Shown: in pieces, positions 36,765 through 48,716 of the stretch
How the letters are laid out: the number at the start of each line of letters is the position of its first letter
Position numbering within the stretch: the stretch's first letter is position 1
DNA from: Acheta domesticus
Lineage: Eukaryota > Arthropoda > Insecta > Orthoptera > Gryllidae
Reading direction: 5' to 3'
DNA length: 64,000 nt
Assembly: GCA_031308135.1 (NCBI GenBank)
Contig: JAHLJT010009355.1
Location: 4,959,217 to 5,023,216, forward strand
Position numbers and translations under genes: made by a program
Notes under the pieces: generated by a model
Database searches by the model: none
Told to the model about the DNA's origin: nothing
What the model saw: only the letters and a program-made list of their open reading frames with translations

Positions 36765-37595
36765 TGGCTCAAAAGACGAAATTCGGGCCATGAGGTCTGT
36801 TCTTCCGCTTGCTCACTTTATTTCAAATGCCGCTTGAGAAGAGCATGAAAAGTCATGGTCATTTTTTTTTTCTTGTACGTGAAAGAACTTTTACACGAGT
36901 GCATTGTGGACATGAGAGTTTCAACAGAAAAAAAATGATTTCAATTAAGAAAGATCTGTCGAATAATGTAAATACTCGTATCTGCTACAGGGTATGTGAG
37001 TTTTTGAACCAATAACATTCTTTATGACTAGAATGATCTGCTATCAAGGGACGAATTTTTAGATCAAAAGTCAAAAGGAAGAATTGAGAGTCGCAATCAA
37101 TTGTTTAATTCTAATTTGTAACATCAGTGCCACAAACGTTCTTAACGAACTGATAAGAGGCGTTATTAAAATTAGTAACTAAACTTGAACAGGTTTCATC
37201 GAAGTTATAAAGAAAACACATGGATTGAAAAAAAACACGTACGTTGTAAAGAAATCTATGTAATGTTCTGTTTCGATTTGAGACTGCTCAAGTGTCATCT
37301 GAATATTACAAAAACAAAAACATACAGAATAGAAATAGGAGATGAAGTATGTTTCGCAATTAGCTCATATCATCCCGGAATTGTAGTAACTTAAATTTTT
37401 GACCTAAACGCTGGAGACGTGTATTTCCGCAAAAAGAAACTTCATATACAGTGTGCGAAGAAAGGAATTAAACGATATGTGAATAACTTGCAGATTGTAT
37501 ACAGCTTGTCGACGATTTGAAGTAATATCGATCTAGATTTGTGTGCAAGCCCAACCTAAGTATCCTGATGTTCTCGCTGTCGTATTCTTGGTGGA
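36765..37595. other. AT-rich spacer
   Basis: Nothing recognised. Confidence 0.35.
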
Positions 37596-37599
37596 CAGC

Positions 37600-37755
37600 A
37601 TTGAAGCGGCAAGCAGCCTTTTGCCCCCTGCGGCTCCTGCAGCCGCGCGCGCGTCGCCATGGCCGCGAGACGCGTGGCTGGCGCCGACGGCGAACGCGGC
37701 CGCTGCGTAAATAACCCTTGTTTGCCTCGCAGCTGCTCCTTGCGCTCTCGCCCGA
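37600..37755. other. GC/CpG-rich island
   Basis: About 150 bases with GCGCGCGCGTCGCC, GCGGCCGC and similar steps. Minus-strand frames of 78-106 codons across it have no recognisable motif. Confidence 0.5.
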
Positions 37756-37879
37756 ACACCACTAAGGCAGGGAATGTCGTTCCTGCGAGCAATTAAATAC
37801 ATATTTGTGTGTGTTATTTTCTCTTCTGTAAATCTTTTCTCCCAGATTTTCATTGAATCTTTACAAATAAAGTGTCATT

Positions 37880-38660
37880 AGAAAAAGTTTCTCGGGGAAG
37901 TCGTTTTTGAGAATTTTTTCTTTTACAAATTGCCTTTACTTCAAGTAAAAATTACGCGAAAAGTGCTTGTGTATTAAAAAAAGTGTACATTACCTTCTAC
38001 TCATTTTTTAAAACATTTCATTTTCTTTTGCTTGAGTTTTGCTAAATTAACTTTTTGCAATTATCGAAAATGCAGAGATACATCTTACATTTTGATAAAC
38101 ACAGTTTGGCCTCTTCGACAAAAAGGAAAGAAAAAAATTGGAGTCGTTTTTAAGAAAATATTTGTTTAAGAATTGCTTATATTTAACACAAAATTACGCG
38201 AAAACTACTCACATTTTCGAAAATTGAACAGGTTCTTATATCAAGATCTCTTTTGAACAACAAATTTTATTAAGAAAAAATCTATCTCCAATATTATAGT
38301 TGTAGGAAAGCGCCGAAAAGATTTTGAACTTTTTCAATTTTCTTAAATTCAGAGAGTTCAAAGATAATGAGAATTGCTCGCTTTTCTTAAGTTCCCATTG
38401 CTCTATCCGAAGGGAAAAAATAATCCAAAAATTGGTACTCATTTTTGAGAATAGTTTGAAAATGTGGGTAGGACTTTATGTAAGAACAAAAATCAAAATA
38501 TATATTTCAAATTCGTAGGGTCCCGAGTTCGGCTAAATCGATTAGGGAACATCAATTTTGCAGAAATTCGATTTAGACGCTAGACTTCACCACAACCGGA
38601 CGGACGGAGGTTTTGCCGTAAACCAACTTTTGGGTATCAATTACCCATGAAGCGAGAATT
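37880..38660 (+). repeat. Tandem copies of the dispersed ~250-300-bp repeat family
   Basis: GTCGTTTTTGAGAATTTTTT near 37890 and GTCGTTTTTAAGAAAAT near 38140 mark two units about 250 bp apart, each followed by AAATTACGCGAAAA. A third, more diverged unit starts near 38430 (CATTTTTGAGAATAG). The block ends with AACCGGACGGACGG and TTTGCCGTAAACCAACTTTT, as the 18.7-kb copy does. Non-coding. Confidence 0.65.
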
Positions 38661-38666
38661 CTGCTG

Positions 38667-38990
38667 GCCCGGATAGACGATATCGCTAAGGCAGTAGTGC
38701 CGTGGCGATCTCAGAAGGAAGGATCGCGTGTTCGAGTCCCGCCTCGGGCATGGGTGTGTTTGTGTTTGTATGTGTGTGTCGTACTTTCACCCCTCATTAT
38801 CATCATTTCAGCTCACAACCCAGGAGGATCAAAATAGGAACCAGCTAAATGCTGATCCCTTATTAAAATTACATCCACCTGCTACCGAGATAATGAAATT
38901 GAGCCCTCGTAAATGCAGGGTACATGCACGCGTGGTGCAAGGCGGCCTATTCCCGAAAAAATAAAAAATCAACAAAAACAAAAAAACTGG
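38667..38990 (+). mobile_element. tRNA-derived SINE
   Basis: The head at 38667-38750 has a tRNA-like layout. A 5' GCCCG can pair with CGGGC at the end of the head, an A-box-like segment lies near 38683, and a B box GTTCGAGTCC lies at 38730-38739. A body of about 220 bp follows, ending in an A-rich tail around 38960-38990. The same head and body order recurs at 56812, sharing TGGCGATCTC, CCCGCCTCGGGCATGGGTG and the TATCATCAT region. The B box would act as an internal RNA polymerase III promoter. It has no coding capacity and depends on a LINE in trans. Confidence 0.75.
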
Positions 38991-39006
38991 ATTCTGACTG
39001 CACATG

Positions 39007-39130
39007 TAGAGAAAGTATTGTAAATTAAGAGCAAGATTTATCTTTTTTTTTCGATATCACTGCCCCACAATTGGCGTTTTTCTGTCTAAAAATCGCCATT
39101 GTGCCGCAGAATTACAATACTTTCTCTGTA
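39007..39130. repeat. Small inverted repeat related to the ~300-bp family
   Basis: The outer arms TAGAGAAAGTATTGTAAATT (39007-39026) and AATTACAATACTTTCTCTGTA (39110-39130) are nearly perfect complements. The inner arms 39061-39081 and 39088-39108 (core ACAAT..GGCG / CGCC.ATTGTG) form a second hairpin. Its minus strand shares AGTACAGAGAAAGT and the following layout with the units at 21.7 kb. Confidence 0.55.
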
Positions 39131-39139
39131 CTACATTAG

Positions 39140-39795
39140 TAGAAACCCTTATCACCCTACGATACCTTCCTACAATTACGTTATTCAAGGTAGAGCTACC
39201 TTTCTTCAGTAATAGATCTTTAAATCATTCTTTGCTCACTTTTTCAAAATTGTTTTTGCGTAATTTTGTGTCTTACTCTAAATTGTTTCAAAAAGGCAAA
39301 AGAGGTAGCAGGACAGAAGTAAGAAGTTTAGAAATGCACGTAACTTAATAAAACGAGAAATTATGAGCTATTTTAGCATCACTTGTTTAGATTGTATCAT
39401 ATGTGACATCATCTGGCGATAGTCTATCGGGTTTGTTGAATTGAAGCATCAATTCATTTGGTAATTGAATCGGGAGGTGGATATCAAGTTTAAAACGCCT
39501 CTCTCCTACAGAACTACGACTCTGCGCTAAAACACGTGAACTAGTTTTCAGGGATTACCCATGTCTCAGATTCCAAAATACGAGTTCGTTGCTCTAGTGC
39601 TGATGAAATCAGGTCCCGTTCTACATTATCATTTTAGCTGCATGTGTCATCGGGTAACCCTCGAGGTTGTTTCTTTCGGAAATTTGATCGCCGAGATGTT
39701 CCGGCTTATCTGGCCTTGTTTTTCTGCGGTTTTCCATATCAGCTTCCAAGGATACTCTTCGTTTGTGTTTGCAGGAAGAACTTTGCATTCGTAAT
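39140..39795. other. AT-rich spacer
   Basis: Nothing recognised. Confidence 0.35.
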
Positions 39796-39798
39796 CAG

Positions 39799-40430
39799 TA
39801 GGGAGCGGATTTCTATGATTTTGTACATTTTTGTCTGTTACTTCAGTGCATAGCTAAGTGAAATTTCTTGACATTCGGTTAGAATATGGTGTTATATAAA
39901 TTAATATATTAGTTCATATTAGGCTGATTTTTCCTGTTGGTGCATATTCCTGTAATTATAGGCGCATGTTTAGAATATTTCGTTCAAATAGAGACTTATT
40001 TATAAAATGTTTCATCTTTTCATAGGATCTATGTGTTTGTGAGCGTTCATTGATTCGAAAGAGTTTGTCACAGTTTGCATTTTTTGTTTCCTACAGATGC
40101 TAAAATACTTTAGCAAATGTAGAATATTTCTTAATATATTTTTTAATCCAGACAGAAGAAATATAACAAGAGATACAATGAACTTTACAAGGATGAATAT
40201 TTACTTCATTTATTTCTCTCTCGGAGTGGGGTAGATTATATTATGTTTGCACAACAATATATCATGTCATTCCGAGCATGCTTTTCCTGAATTTTATCAA
40301 GAAAGCTTTATAAAGGAAATTAAATATTGTTAATTTTAATTGCATATTAAAGTGCATATTCCAGAATTTTTAGGTCATAAATGCATAATTTGCATATTTT
40401 TTCAAGGTGAGATTTCATACCAGTTATAGC
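39799..40430 (+). mobile_element. Diverged relative of hAT-like element A (left end only)
   Basis: TAGGGAGCGGATTTCTATGA at 39799 closely matches the left end of element A at 6288, and both continue with a TTTTTGTC segment and repeated (A/G)CATATT words further in. The matching right terminus and target duplication were not found, so the right boundary is a guess placed after the last GCATATT words. Confidence 0.45.
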
Positions 40431-40519
40431 CGGACAAAACGCATTCTATTATGATCGTTCTCGCTGCGTTGCTTTCACTGCAAATATCTACGTGGGTCCT
40501 TGTCAAGGATGGCACTATC

Positions 40520-40620
40520 GGACCGACTGCGGTGGCTCAGTGCATGAACTGATCTGACTGCAGTGCTTCAGACCGGGAGATGGAGGTGATTTTCGACACT
40601 AGCTACATAGCGTGGTCGCG
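40520..40620 (+). repeat. Possible degenerate tRNA-derived SINE head
   Basis: GGTGGCTCAGTGCATGAACT resembles an A-box-type start of insect SINEs, and a GGAGGTGATTTTCGAC segment about 50 bases on could be a decayed B box. There is no second copy in the window, so this is tentative. Confidence 0.25.
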
Positions 40621-40979
40621 TTCGGCCGCTGTTTGGGGGAGAATCCCAGGGAGAGGGCCGACACGTTGGGCGCACCGCATAACAGGCCTACTATCGGTAT
40701 TGTTCGTTGTTGATATTGGCGGAACTGGTATTCCTGGTCGTAGATGTCGCGTAGTGGCAAAGCTCTTAAGCAAATATTTGGGTACGGGCAATTACAAGTT
40801 GAAATTAATGCGATGTGAACTCTCTAAACAAAATGTACGTTTAGCTGTTCCAGTTGATTGTGACGATACGCGAAAACAAAAACAATGCTCGCTCTTATTT
40901 CATAATCACTACGAGAGACACAGCGACAAACCAGTCCTTTCTTTTTTCTCTTGGAATTGCAAAAGCCTTTGGTCGGAAG

Positions 40980-41110
40980 GCAGCTCGTGCGTGAGGCGTC
41001 TTTGCGACACGGCGCAGGGCCTCCCCGGCCCCGGCCCCTCCCGCAAACATTTTCACTGTTACCTTCGCAAAGCGCGCGGGGCGCTCTGTCAACAGCCAGG
41101 CGAAGTGGGT
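40980..41110. other. GC-rich island
   Basis: About 130 GC-rich bases inside a 234-codon plus-strand frame (40580-41284). The frame has no recognisable domain and no homologue I can name. It starts inside SINE-like sequence, so I regard it as chance. Confidence 0.4.
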
Positions 41111-41380
41111 GACTGGTGCCTCGGAGGCAATGCTTACGCTGCCTCCTCAAGTCAGAAGAGCATTCCTTGGGAGGAATGCACTAACGTGCGCGAGATACGC
41201 TACGCAATAAAGATTTTGGGGACAGCCCGTGAGGAAAAAGATGTGGGTATTGAAGCTTGGAGAGAAGTCGAACCGAGTAAGTAGTTGATGTTAATTTGAT
41301 GATATATTAATAACAGTATTTTTGAAATTATTAATATTATATGTACACCCACATACATAATATATACGTATGTACATACA

Positions 41381-41440
41381 ATATATATATATATATGTGT
41401 ATATATATATAAAATATATATATATATATATATTTATATA
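41381..41440. repeat. (TA)n-rich microsatellite
   Basis: Interrupted TA repeats with GTGTATA and AAAATATA interruptions. Confidence 0.8.
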
Positions 41441-41849
41441 CGAACTGCTGACGAACTTGGGTGATAACATCTCGCACGTAACTACGAATGCTCTGTCCCA
41501 CGAAAGAGGCATGCTTTATGATTGTAAAGAAAATATGAGAGTATAGATTACCTTTTTAAACATACAACACTCAATAGCGTTGGAACTAAAGCAAATAACG
41601 AATAACTTTGTGGACATTTTGTCTATAAAAGCGAGTGTCATTTGCAATCATTTTGAGCGTTACATGTCTCTTAGGATGACCGTGTTTATTCGTTTTCTCA
41701 TTTTTGACACTTGTGGAAATTTTTGATTCAGACGTTGTGAAGTTTAAATTGTCTTATGACCACTGCACACTTCATCTGGGAATTAAAACCAAACCTTCAG
41801 TCGTCGAGACGGTTGCATGACTTGAGGTGGTCTTTTAGCGCCTCTTCCG

Positions 41850-42245
41850 ATGGTCCAGGGTTGCTGCCGCAGCTCCCCTACGTGCTTGTAGTACCGCATT
41901 CCGTGCTAATCGCTTGCGCGGTGGAAAGTCCGAACGAGCTGTCGCGTTGCGGCGGAGGGTGTGGACGTAGCGGCGTGTGGGGGGGGGGGCAGGGGAGGAG
42001 CGTCGATTCGGGCGAGGCTTCTGCGCTCCCCTATCGCAACTGCCATCGCCCTCACGCGGTCGCCCCCGCCCCCGCCCCGCCCCTCCGCCGACTCTTCCGT
42101 CCCCGTTCACCGCGCTCGTGGCTTCCTCGCCGTCGCCGTTGCCGTCACGCCCGCCCCCACCGCCGCCTTGACGTCAGCCGCGAGCTGCGCAGAAAAACCT
42201 GTTGAGCGGGTACTCCGGGGCGATTTCGCGCTCGCGGGAGGCGAG
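41850..42245. other. GC/CpG-rich island
   Basis: About 400 bases, including a run of ten G near 41980, a CCCGCCCCCGCC tract near 42065 and dense CG steps. Several frames on both strands are compositional. Confidence 0.65.
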
Positions 42246-42660
42246 TTTACATTAGAGCATTTACTGAGGGAATGTGACACCTCTTGGAATCAAAGGTTTC
42301 CAGAGAATGAAAACATCCATATTGTCAGTGTTGGCCGTGAATCGCGTTTGAAATGAAATTTTGAGACATTTCTTTTATTTGTACCGTTTTGATGGGGAAG
42401 TTTGGTTTAATTCATAATACATTACATTTGGTATATCTTATGAATATGTACTGTAGAGCAGAATCACGTCATTATGAAATCATCAATTTCGTAGTTTGTG
42501 AAGTGTCAGAATACTTTTCATAAATGCGAGTCTGGAGAATTTTCTGAAAAACAAATTAATAATTACATAAAATTGAGGGATAATGAAAACTAATTAATTA
42601 AAATTTATGAAACATAACTGGTAGTTCACATTAAATGACGTGTTGTAATATTTTGCCAAA

Positions 42661-42955
42661 ATTATTTTTATGAATGTTGAACTTCTTCAGGGCTGTTTCC
42701 TTTTAATCAATATTTCTGGATATTAAATATTTAAATGTGCCATTTGTTTGAAAAATGTTATACTGGTAGAGCACATTTTTATCTCACTTCTTCAAAGGAC
42801 AGCAGTGTTTTTGCTGAGTTTGTGTATAAAAATTGTTGATTTATCAGAAAATATTTTTTCTTCATATAGATTTCTGAAAAAATGTATTTTTGGGTAATCA
42901 GTAGAAAAGATAGTTTATGAAAATCGTAACGCACTGGCAATGTTTAGAAATGTTT
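42661..42955 (+). repeat. Local repeat blocks A1 (42661-42800) and B1 (42841-42955)
   Basis: Both blocks recur about 1 kb to the right in the same orientation but in the opposite order (B2 43776-43887, A2 43912-44055). Block A shares GTGCCATTTGTTTGAAAAA and TACTGGTAGAGCACATTTTT. Block B shares GATTTCTGAAAAAATGTATT and GGGTAATCAGT. Copies are about 85-90% identical by eye. Non-coding. Confidence 0.7.
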
Positions 42956-43179
42956 TATTACGTATTTTAAACAAACAACTTCAACACATTCATTGAATAT
43001 CTTACACACTGAACAAACCTTTTTTTCGAACCAGTAAACAAAACTAGGAAGTAGACACATCATGTATTGCACGACACTAGTAAGGCGCCTGTGCTATCAG
43101 CACCGTATTTATAAATACTCATCAAGTGAGTACGTTCACTGAGATTCAGTGTGTGGTAGTACGCTAGTCCGAGATAAAC

Positions 43180-43640
43180 CTCCAGACGCCCCAAAACAAA
43201 AACAGGCGAGGCCCTGGGCCAACGAGGGTCCTCCGTCACCTCGCGTCGCCTGGCGCCACCTGCGCGCGCGCGCCCTCCCGCGCGGCGTCCGGTCGCGTGC
43301 TTCCTTTCGTCACGTGCGCTCACTGGGTCGCTGGGTCCGCCGCCGCCGCCGCCGCCGCCGAGCGCGCTAAAAATAACGCGCGAGGCGCTGGCGCGGGCGC
43401 GGGCGCGGGTGCTGGTGGACGGGGCGATCAGCTGAGCGCCCAGGCGCCGCGGCGCCCGCGGCGATAAGCGCGCGCGAAGCGGTTACGCGCGCGCAGCCAG
43501 GGTCGACGACCGACCGCGCCTGCGCCGCCGCCGCCGCCGCCGCCGCCGCCTCCAACGCGCTTTCTTACGCCACTGCGCGGGCGGGTGCGCACCGCTGCCG
43601 TCGCCTCTGACCCGCCTCAAAACACTCGCTCAATTCGTTG
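43180..43640. other. GC/CpG-rich island with (CCG)n runs
   Basis: About 460 bases, very dense in CG and GCGC, with (CCG)n runs near 43338-43360 and 43526-43550 and a CACCTGCGC word at 43257-43265. It lies exactly between the two sets of local A/B repeat blocks. A TATA-free CpG promoter is possible, but no exon was found next to it. Confidence 0.7.
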
Positions 43641-43775
43641 TCTCGCACTGGCCAAATAAGCAGGCAGTGCTAACAATCAGTATTATTGATTGTGAGTGAA
43701 TAAATAATATTGATTGTTTTCAAAGCATGTTTATTTGCCCTATTTAAAAAAAATTGATATATTGAAAAGTTGATA

Positions 43776-44055
43776 TGTCAGAAAATGTTTTTTCTTCTTA
43801 TAGATTTCTGAAAAAATGTATTTTCGGGTAATCAGTGTAAAAGATCGTTTATGAAAATCGTAACACACTGCTAATGTTTAGAAATGTGTTTTATTTGCCC
43901 TATTTTAAAAAATATTATTTTTTATGAATGTTGAACTTCTTCAAGACTCTTTCCTTAAAATCACTATTTCCTGATTTTAAATATTTACATGTGCCATTTG
44001 TTTGAAAAACGTTATACTGGTAGAGCACATTTTTATCTCACTTCTTCAAAGGACA
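43776..44055 (+). repeat. Local repeat blocks B2 (43776-43887) and A2 (43912-44055)
   Basis: Second copies of the blocks at 42.66-42.96 kb. A TTTATTTGCCCTATTT word occurs both before B2 (about 43732) and between B2 and A2 (about 43890), hinting at a longer tandem unit that was rearranged. Confidence 0.7.
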
Positions 44056-44064
44056 TTCAACGTT

Positions 44065-44925
44065 AAAATAATCACAAGAAGAAAAGTTAGAGCATGCTAT
44101 AGTACAATGAATTTGATGCTCAAAAAATTCAATAAACAATTCAGATGGCATGAAATGTTATTAATATTTTATGCGGGTGCATGACGACTATGGCATTGAT
44201 AATATGTAAAGTAACTTCAAAACTTCTAGGCAAGAGTTTCGTGGAAAAATGTTATTTTACATGACATTGTGAGAACTTTTAGTTATGGCCATTGTCGTGG
44301 GAATATTACCAAACCATTGAAAGAATAATGCTCTGTTTAATGCAGGAAAAACGAAAAGAAACATTAAATTTTGCTGCAATAAGTGTCACATTTTTAACGT
44401 CTTTCTTAATTTTTAAATTTATAGCTAAATTTACAATAAGAAGGTGATCTAAAATAACCCTGTCTGAAAACAGAGCTTGACTTGGTGAAATAATTCATCT
44501 AGTTGTGCATGGTCATCGTGAGATTTTTACGGACTATTAGTCACCTTATGATATGATAAGATGTAAATGAAAGAGAAGCGTGCAAAGATACACACGAGAA
44601 TGTTTTTGAATTCTTTACAACATTTCGTGAAATATGATCTTTTTTTAACCTTAATACTTTTAGTATGACGTTTGAACTGTGAATATATTTGATCAACAAA
44701 CAGAGAATCAAGTAACAGAAAAAATCATTAGTCTTAGACAAATACTAGAACTGAAAATTGATTAGAGCAAAGCGTTTTTAAATGAGCTGCTTTCTGAGTG
44801 AGGATTATTTTCATTAGATTAAAATGTTTTGGTGTTTGATTGGAGACTTCTTTTCCCTGTCATTGTCCAGTCTCCTCTTGCTCTTGCCACAGGCGCTCCG
44901 ACCAATATCATTTCCATGAGAATCA
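44065..44925. other. AT-rich spacer
   Basis: Nothing recognised. Confidence 0.35.
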
Positions 44926-44929
44926 AAGG

Positions 44930-45306
44930 TGGCATTATTCTCTCTCACCCACCACCCTGACCAGCGCTGCCGACACCGTTGCCGCCTCCTCCTCACCCTC
45001 TCCTCCACCGCACCGAGAGATCATTGACACAGAAACCGGCGCAGGAGGAAAACAAACACCCCTGCGTCCCCTCCAGTGGGCGCTGCTCCTCGCGCGCCCC
45101 CCACTCCGCCGGGCGCTCCCACCACCGGCGCCGGTGCCACCCCCACCGCCGCCACCTCGACCGCCGCCGCCGCCGCCGCCGCCTCCTAACCCATTTGCGG
45201 CCGCAGTCGAGAAAGTTGCGAACTTCGCGAGGACTGTCGGCTGGGCCGGCGGGGGCGGAGGGGGAGGGGCGGTGGCCCCTCCCGCATCTGCAGGTCGTTC
45301 ACCCCG

Positions 45307-45338
<32 letters not shown>

Positions 45339-45530
45339 AAACGCGCCCCGGGGACCGGCGGCGGCGGCGGCGACCGCGCGCCGCGACGTGACGGTAAATA
45401 TCCCAACGCCGCCGCCGCCGCCCGCGCCCAGGACTTTCACGCGGCGTGCAGGCACGTGCGCGCGCTGGCGCGGCGGAGCGTGTGCGTGAGCGTGAGCGTG
45501 CGTGCGTGCTCGAGCTGGAGTAGCCGCCAC
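44930..45530. other. GC/CpG-rich island with CCG/CCA tracts
   Basis: About 600 bases with a C-rich tract (45115-45185), a G-rich stretch (45245-45275), (GCC)n at 45308-45330, (GGC)n near 45360 and dense CpG to 45480. At least four long frames on both strands cross it with biased residues and no domain. Confidence 0.7.
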
Positions 45531-45539
45531 GCCTACCTT

Positions 45540-48500
45540 CATTGTCGACGAGAGCTTCCTTGTTTCGTCTTGTCGGTCTTCCTGGACAGACTCCATCAGT
45601 GATCGTGGATCTCGATGAGTTAACACGTCTTCTTGCTAATTCTATGGTCACGTTCTTAAGTCAAAAATCTTAGTTTGTAGAAAACGAGGGTTAGATTATT
45701 AAGCCAACGCTTTTTTCTACTCTCAACGCTATTTCCCAAAGCATTTTTGTCGTAAAGGAGGCGACATTTGAACTCGGTAGTTTTACCAAAACAAAATATA
45801 GATACTAAACTTGTAGTTTCAGAACTGAACTCAATTTCGCTAAAAATTGACTTAAGAACTTTAACCCCGTAACCGCCCAATTGTTGCTAGCATTAACAAA
45901 TTGGATCATCAATACATGAGGCATACAATTGTGAAGTGTGAATACACAATATCTGTTTGGATCCTTTGACAATGCAGTTTCAGAAACTCTTTGTGAAGTC
46001 AAGAGAACTTGCCTCTTGCTGATATCAAATTATTAAACCCCAATATTTTTGGTGGAGCAGATAATAAAAGTCTCCATTCAACAACGGCAATACTCTCATT
46101 TTCACTATAACTTCGATAAGTTGATTCGATATTTATTTCACGACCTACTTTTGAAATTATTATTGAGTACTTAATTACATTAATCGACTTAATTACTTCT
46201 GTACTTTGGAACTTTTTTCATTGAGCATAGTGGTCTCACATTGACGGAAAGACTGTGAATGTCCTAGAATATTAAGGTACAGAAGAGGAAGACAAGTGGC
46301 CGCACTATGTGTTACGAATGTTATCAAATCATGTTGTTGTGAATCTTCTTTGTTTTATTTCGACATCCCACGAGGCGTAAATCCCGATTGTGTTTCCGCA
46401 ACTGTGATGAAAATAATGAAGACGCTTTCGACACGGTAGATTTCCATATACAGACTCTCGTTCCAATTTGATACTAGGGACGGAAATCACTTTTAAGATT
46501 GCAATTCGTACGTTGTGTGGATATCCTTTGACATTTATTTACCCAATCTTTGATTCGAAAGAATAATGTTAATTAAAACTAATTAAATATTTTATGGCGT
46601 GATATCATTTTGAGAGATAAGTTGATCCACAATATAACGACACTATCAGGAGCACATTTTTGTTTTCTAACTTAACGTTTATTCATTTTTGAGGATGAGA
46701 TCGGAAATGTTAAAAGGTGACCACGTAATTTTATAGTATGCCATTGAGTCGTGCATCTAAGACAAAAAATTTCACGTGCCAATAACCTGTTTTCTTGTGA
46801 GAAAGATTATTCAAGTAGGTAGTAAATTTCTTGTATCATGTCCTCTGTCCGCCTACGATACGATGCCGCGCGGCGTCCCAGTACTCTTATTAAAGTTTCC
46901 AGGGGAGTGTCTGTGGTCTCTCGCGGTGCACATGTGTTTAGCGGGTTGCATACGAGGACCTGTTGACACAGTTGAATATCGCTCCTTCACTTCCGAAGAC
47001 AGGAGACGGAAAACAATATCACATAAGTGGACTGCATTAGCAAAAATGCCGCTAAATAAAATCATTTAAAAATTGTTTTCCAAAACGTAGCACGCGCACT
47101 ACTCAAGAATACATAAAATTCCCTCGTTTGTCATTTTAATGAATTACATATTTTAACAAAAACTTCTTCACGAATATCGCGATATAGGAACGGACATACA
47201 TTTCAACAGTTCTTTAAATATCAATAAAAAGAAGGTGTTGTTCCATTGCGCAACACGTGAATAGCAAATATTTAACGGCGGGCAACCTCTTCCTTGGAGA
47301 CTTCCTGTCGCATGACTCATCTGGGTCGAAAGTATTGTCATACTTCAGTGTGAGAAGTCAGTCGGTACATGCAGTATGAGAATAATTCAATCAGATATTT
47401 GCATTTTCTGGTCAAACACAAAGTGCGTCATTTTTCCTTCGAATTCCTGAATAATTTTCTAACGAAATCATAGACACCTCTCACAAGGCCGTAGGGTGTA
47501 CAGTTGTTTCGATGTCTGCGCACATTGGATAGTTGTAATTAGTATTAGTTTTTTATATGGAAATTAGTTGTGTTTTTAATGTTTTTCTTATTTTAAAATT
47601 ATTTTCCATTGTAGATAATTATATCAAATTATTATTTTTTTTAAGCGAATGCTCACAATTTCTGGATGAAACATCAGTCTTCGGAGCTCGAAGAACGCTA
47701 GTGAAGGATATTGTTGAATTTGTTCACAGGTCCATGTTTTCTCCTGTTTTCGTAATTTTTGAGTGTTAATTTTTTAATTGAAGAATCTTAACCTTCATTT
47801 AATTTCTTTTTCGCTTTCTGGGAAAACTTGATGATTTAAAATTCCACATTCAAATAAATTTGGTGATTTGCTGTTACGTTTGCATTAACGAGTTTTGGAC
47901 AGGTGAATAAATTCGATGGCCTCTGTCGAGCACTACTTTCCGCTGAGTTCTAATAGCTGATTCCAACGGGAACAGATTGAGAGCATCGCCCTGAGAGGCT
48001 CTTGTGCGTCACCGCGCAGTGGTGCTGGCGCGCGGCCAGGGAGAGAGCCTGCCCTTGCGCCTACACTGGAGAACGTCGTTTCCCTTTATGAAGCTGCCGC
48101 CATTACTACTGCCAGTACTATCAAAAGTAAACCATAACGTACTGGTCTAGCTTTCAGGCTGGATTCAGGAATTTACATATCGGTCATCACATGTGGAATG
48201 GAGTGGTGGACGAGTTCTCGGTTTTTGGAGGTTTCCTCTCTATAGTCCAGTTTCTTTTATTTTCATTCTGCCATTCTTCATTTTGCTCTGTCATGATTCA
48301 TTCCATTACGTCATTTGCACACTCTGCTGTAAACTAACGTACACTTAATCATTAGGTAATAGCAATACAAAATGGACTGTGAATTTCATAATTATTAGAA
48401 TTTGTTTGAAAATTCTTATTACAACTACCACCATTCATTTGTCATTACAACTTCTACCTTCACTACCGTCGCACAGAGATTAAAGCAGATAATTTAATTT

Positions 48501-48690
48501 TTAATTACTCAGAAGTATTTAATTATGAGCTTTTTTCCTCGTTTCAGTCCATGCAAATCGCCTTCGTGTGAATCGTGCACATGCAGTTTGATTCCCTTAA
48601 CTTATTAAAATTTAAAAGATGTTTTTTTAAATTAATTAAAAATAATTATTATCTGATTATATCAACTCACTGGGTTAACTCACCTATACT
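45540..48690. other. AT-rich intergenic DNA
   Basis: No gene was recognised. A weakly GC-rich patch lies at about 47970-48070. Plus-strand frame 46776-47069 and minus frame 46853-47065 overlap and have no recognisable motif. Confidence 0.35.
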
Positions 48691-48698
48691 CTCATTTC

Positions 48699-48716
48699 AG
48701 GTTAGGTTAGGTTAGG
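48699..48716 (+). repeat. Short TTAGG run (telomere-type unit)
   Basis: Three TTAGG units in AGGTTAGGTTAGGTTAGG. TTAGG is the usual insect telomere unit. This is far too short to be a telomere and sits at the edge of a repeat. Confidence 0.6.

Noticed and set aside
38667..38750. A genuine tRNA gene
   Set aside because: The tRNA-like head is followed by a repeated body and A-rich tail, shared with 56.8 kb, so it is a SINE head. The anticodon arm is also not convincing.
44840..45651. Alanine/proline/glycine-rich frames of 146-238 codons
   Set aside because: Mutually overlapping on both strands within a CpG-rich island; compositional.
48699..48716. Interstitial telomere
   Set aside because: Only three TTAGG units; the other CCTAA runs at about 2657 and 28472 are even shorter.
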